NCBI GenBank assembly: GCA_022822005.1
Contig: JAJECO010000033.1
Location: 26,901 to 90,900 of the forward strand
Reading direction: 5' to 3'
Length of the DNA: 64,000 bases
Origin: Candidatus Poribacteria bacterium
Lineage (GTDB): Bacteria > Poribacteria > WGA-4E > PCPOR2b
Below the pieces are notes generated by a model. It was given only the letters and a program-made list of their open reading frames with translations. It did no database searches and had not been told where the DNA came from. The translations under genes were made by a program, and so were the position numbers. Positions 61,137 to 64,000 of the stretch are shown in pieces; position 1 is the stretch's first letter, and each line of letters opens with the position of its first letter.

Positions 61137-62567
61137 CTATTTCATGACTACCATTCGTCGGGTTTCAGAGAAGTCGTCAGCCAGAAGCTGATAGAAATAA
61201 ACCCCACTTGCCACGGATTGCCCCGTGTCGTCCTTACCATCCCAGTAGGCTGCGCGTTGTCGGTTCGTATAAGCGCCTGCCGCCTGTTTTCCAACATTGA
61301 TAGACCGGATTAACTCGCCTTTAACGTTGTAAATGCGCACGGTTACGGTCGCAGCGTCGGCAAGATAGTAGGGAATCCATGTTTCAGGATTGAAGGGATT
61401 GGGGAAATTTTGCATCAAACTGGTGCGTTTGATATCTCCAAGGGTGGTGAAACGTTTGCTTTGTGGTTCAACCGAACGAAGTTCATACTGGGGATTCCAT
61501 CTGGCATCCCTGTCATTACCCGGATCGTTAGTAAGGTTCTTCAGACCCGCGCCATCAGCAAATACGAGGTATACCTCTCGCTTCCCATCCCGTCTGGTTT
61601 CAAATAAGATTCGTCTCCCTTTGGCGGACCAAATGGGCTTACTATCAGTTTTCTCGTGGTTACTGAGATTGATCTGATTATTTCCATCGGGGTCCGACCT
61701 ATAAATCTCCCAATTGCCATCGCGTTTGCTTTCAAAGGCGATGCCACCCGGGGACCACTTAGCTCTTCGGTCGTCTGCCTCATTTTCGGTGATCCGCGTA
61801 AGGTTCTCCCCATCAATGCCTACGGTATAAATTTCCCAGTTGCCATCCCGCTTCGATTGGAACACGACTGCTGTCCCATCCGGCGACCAGCTTGGCAGTA
61901 TGTCCTCTGCTTCGTGGTTGGTGAGGTTTATCTGATTTTTCCCGATTGTTCGTTTTTCTGCGTCGCCAATGTAAATGTCCATCTGGGCTCGCTCTTGAAT
62001 TTTGTTGCGTTCACTCTGAAAAGCGATTTTGGTGCCGTCAGGGGACCATGATCCGGCTTGATCTTGACCAACGCCTTCTCCGTCTGCATTTGTAATGTTG
62101 ACCAACGCGCCCGGTTTGCCTCTCGCATCTAACGTCAGGAGCCCTATATCCCAGTTGTCAGCGTTTGGAAATCCTGTGGAGTAGAGTAGAAGTCGCGGTT
62201 CTCCGGCAGGAGCCCATTGCGGTTCAGACAATTTGGTGCCCGGACCATCAGGCGGACCTGTCAGATTGCTCTGTTTCGGTTTTGCAGGGTCGGTGAGATC
62301 AACGAGAAAGATGTCAAAGTTCTCCCCACCGCGCACATTGGCATCGAAAACGATGAATTGTCCGTCGGGCGACCACTCAGGGACGAACACCTTGGCTTTG
62401 TTCTTTGTGAGTTGCTTAATCTCACCGTCGTCATACAACAGATGAACCTCATCGTCACCAGAACGGTCAGAGATAAAAGATGCCATTGGCACCTGTGCGT
62501 ATGCCGGACCGATAAGCAGGAGGACGAAGCTTCCCAATAGGGTAATAATAATACCTTTACGTGACAT
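61137..62567 (-). CDS. Secreted PD40/TolB-like propeller with Por/FlgD-like C-terminal domain (copy 1)
   Basis: The 476-residue protein has the same architecture as copy 2. A short signal (IITLLGSFVLLLIGPAYA) is followed by QVPMASFISDRSGDDEVHLL. The propeller blades (PQWAPAGEPRLLLYSTG, SPDGTKIAFQSERNK, SAKGRRILFETRRDGKREVY) lead into the linker RSVEPQSKRFTTLGDIKR and the C-terminal domain starting NFPNPFNPETWIPYYL and ending RRMVVMK. The start is ATG 62567 with AAAGGAG upstream. It is the first of four tandem paralogues. Confidence 0.9.
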   Translation of the reverse strand: MSRKGIIITLLGSFVLLLIGPAYAQVPMASFISDRSGDDEVHLLYDDGEIKQLTKNKAKVFVPEWSPDGQFIVFDANVRGGENFDIFLVDLTDPAKPKQSNLTGPPDGPGTKLSEPQWAPAGEPRLLLYSTGFPNADNWDIGLLTLDARGKPGALVNITNADGEGVGQDQAGSWSPDGTKIAFQSERNKIQERAQMDIYIGDAEKRTIGKNQINLTNHEAEDILPSWSPDGTAVVFQSKRDGNWEIYTVGIDGENLTRITENEADDRRAKWSPGGIAFESKRDGNWEIYRSDPDGNNQINLSNHEKTDSKPIWSAKGRRILFETRRDGKREVYLVFADGAGLKNLTNDPGNDRDARWNPQYELRSVEPQSKRFTTLGDIKRTSLMQNFPNPFNPETWIPYYLADAATVTVRIYNVKGELIRSINVGKQAAGAYTNRQRAAYWDGKDDTGQSVASGVYFYQLLADDFSETRRMVVMK

Positions 62568-62684
62568 TGTTAGCTCCTTTCCAAGAATGATGAACTCCTT
62601 TCAACAAAGATCAGGGATGTTCCGAGGGTAATGGTGAAGCATAATAGGTCTACTACCCTATTACACTCCACCATAAAAATAATC

Positions 62685-63386
62685 TTAACGAGTGACCGCT
62701 GGTTGTCCACCACTTTTTAGGATACCCCAAGTGGTTGCAAGTTTCCCTTTGCTCTCAACAGAGCGTGGATCTTTTCGCGGAAATTCTGTTGGCCATGGAT
62801 CATCGTCCGGCAGCTCGTCTTGGTCTTGGCTGAGTAGCAGCTGATCAAGGTTGTGCGGCTGCTGTCTCGGAGATGAACGTACAACGTGGAGACCGCGTTC
62901 TTTCGCCTCCCATTCAACAATCGTCAGAGGTGGCACACCCTGGCTGAGCCATTTGTAAATGCCAGCATCAAAAACGTCACGCCAGTTGCCCAAACCACGC
63001 CCCATGAAGTCCGGGTCCGCAGTGTGCTCGGTGGTGCCGATTTGGTTGTCAAACTGGAGCCAAAAAGCATCAGTACCCGTGTTACCGTCACTTTTGCCTC
63101 TTGCGTAGATGTAATAGGTGCCTGCTTCGCACCAGAACTCAACTTGCCACCATGCCGTTGGGTCCGCAACCGGCGGATTCACTGCGCCACCGATAAATTG
63201 GAATGCAAGGCCATTGGACGCGTCGGCATCTCGTGCAAATGCCGTGTTTTCTGGCGAGGTCTCACCAAAATCTCTGATTGTCTCTGCACTGATGACAACC
63301 TCTTCTATCGCCGCAAAACTGCTAGAAGCCATGCCGAAAACGCAAATAGCCATAAGCGTGCAGATAAATAAACTTGGTGCTCTCAT
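62685..63386 (-). CDS. Secreted carbohydrate-binding-like protein with shared tail motif
   Basis: The protein has 233 residues. A signal peptide (about 5-25, cleavage near SFA-AIEE) is followed by a beta-rich domain of CBM6/35-like appearance (WWQVEFWCEAGTYYIYARGK, then SDGNTGTDAFWLQFDNQ). It ends with a proline/charged linker and RSVESKGKLATTWGILKSGG. The final motif is the same as the linker of the propeller proteins. It does not end in a Por-like domain. Sugar binding is inferred from fold-like text only. Confidence 0.8.
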   Translation of the reverse strand: MRAPSLFICTLMAICVFGMASSSFAAIEEVVISAETIRDFGETSPENTAFARDADASNGLAFQFIGGAVNPPVADPTAWWQVEFWCEAGTYYIYARGKSDGNTGTDAFWLQFDNQIGTTEHTADPDFMGRGLGNWRDVFDAGIYKWLSQGVPPLTIVEWEAKERGLHVVRSSPRQQPHNLDQLLLSQDQDELPDDDPWPTEFPRKDPRSVESKGKLATTWGILKSGGQPAVTR

Positions 63387-64000
63387 TATTAAACAACCTC
63401 CTAGTAGGTTACTAAATATTTTGTGTATATGGATACAAACGAACTATGTTCCCTGCCGATCTGCCCCCAGATGTTTCTATCAGGGTACAACCCCGATCAG
63501 TTTGGGGGCTGAATTCACAAAAGCGGGCAGAGATTATTAGCCCTTTTGTAAAATCAGTGTTACATTCCTTTCAAATTTTAGCAAAAAGTATCGGATAATG
63601 CAAGCCTTAAAATGAATCAAATTATCAGAATAGTTTTCAAGACCTCCATAAACACGCCCTGACAGCCATTATTTCAACCGGTGAATCGCTGTTTTCGTGT
63701 TGGGGGATGCCCTGCACGTATCTGCCAAATACACAGTTTTGCTGCTATAGTGTCATGATATTCTGATCTTACTGGTCCAGCCCGTCAACATCACTGTTGT
63801 CTGAAGCGATGCGACGAAACCCGGGGCGGCGTTGAGAATCTTGAATTTACGTGTCTCGAAATGTGACTCAAACCAAGTATGGAGGATTCAAAGAAACGTA
63901 GGGGCATTTAGTTTTTCTGTAGGAGGGATTTCCCAATCCCGACACTCGTTTTTCTGTAGGAGGGATCTCCGAATCCCGACTTCCCGACTCCGACTTTTCA
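63387..64000. repeat. 614-bp terminal gap; two tandem TGTAGGAGGGA repeats at its end
   Basis: 63387-63900 is AT-rich upstream sequence of the secreted-protein block, in which I see no gene. Copy 1 (63911-63945) is GTTTTTCTGTAGGAGGGATT and then TCCCAATCCCGACAC; copy 2 (63948-63980) is GTTTTTCTGTAGGAGGGATC and then TCCGAATCCCGAC. They repeat with a period of 37 bp. Each has a GGGAT / ATCCC stem. The family also occurs at 10010, 18843 and 30171. The window ends inside the sequence after copy 2. Confidence 0.6.

Noticed and set aside
63118..63540. Plus-strand 140-codon gene at the end of the window
   Set aside because: Most of it is antisense to the signal peptide and lectin-like domain of the 233-residue secreted protein, which is clearly the real frame.
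63911..63980. Start of a CRISPR array
   Set aside because: The two units of about 33-35 bp are tandem with only 2 bp between them, so there is no spacer, and single copies occur elsewhere as isolated intergenic repeats.

Overview
The window is about 50% GC, gene-dense bacterial chromosome with no rRNA, tRNA, phage or IS module that I can recognise. The gene mix points to Candidatus Poribacteria or a close relative. The evidence is two phytanoyl-CoA dioxygenase-like genes, an enolase-superfamily sugar-acid dehydratase, three large multi-spanning membrane proteins of one family, Rieske-fusion proteins, and secreted beta-propellers ending in a Por/FlgD-like C-terminal domain with the core NFPNPFNPETWIPYYL. 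That assignment is an inference from family content, not a search result.

Layout. 1-860: glycine/D-amino-acid oxidase (ThiO type), cut by the window edge. 1156-3237: ribosomal protein S1 with a long acidic N-terminus. 3923-7567: methyl-cycle cluster metK, ahcY, a small membrane protein and a PfkB kinase that could remove adenosine. 7627-9953: a lactonase-type propeller divergent from a zinc alcohol dehydrogenase whose promoter carries a perfect 20-bp palindrome. 10065-14778 (minus): two tandem Rieske proteins with a long unknown C-terminal region, then a small membrane protein and a lipoprotein, with overlapping genes. 15201-20008: ATP sulfurylase, a PhyH oxygenase and molybdate transport modA-modB-modC, with a repeat cluster between modB and modC. 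20286-26144 (minus): an ABC substrate-binding protein, a 43-aa membrane protein, a five-heme cytochrome c overlapping a HemG/CgoX-type oxidase, and a gamma-glutamyltransferase-like protein. 26298-31535: an MDR dehydrogenase, a Sel1-repeat protein, a galactonate-dehydratase-like enzyme and a second PhyH protein. 31590-40849: a 1915-aa alpha-2-macroglobulin with an intact thioester, a large membrane protein, a coiled-coil membrane protein and an SDR. 40917-45592 (minus): a tight four-gene cluster (GH32/43-like propeller, HemL-like class III PLP enzyme, Tat-exported DUF4159 protein, D-2-hydroxyacid dehydrogenase). 46034-49272: GTPase with TGS domain, mutY and a SelA-like PLP enzyme behind a near-consensus promoter. 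49416-51388: two acetylxylan-esterase-like hydrolases, the first without two of its three catalytic residues. 51491-55582 (minus): two tandem large membrane proteins. 55762-63386 (minus): six secreted proteins (Kelch, four PD40/TolB-like propellers, one lectin-like).

How parts fit. MetK and AhcY make SAM and recycle SAH, and the nearby kinase would pull the AhcY equilibrium by consuming adenosine. The cytochrome and the porphyrin oxidase share an ATGA overlap, so heme making and heme use may be coupled. Much of the rest looks like catabolism of sugars and sugar acids together with cell-surface proteins. The secreted propellers share a short tail motif, which is the most interesting protein-level pattern here. 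The most interesting non-coding object is a 172-bp element with three internal hairpins at 45623-45794. Several intergenic gaps carry members of short palindromic repeat families.
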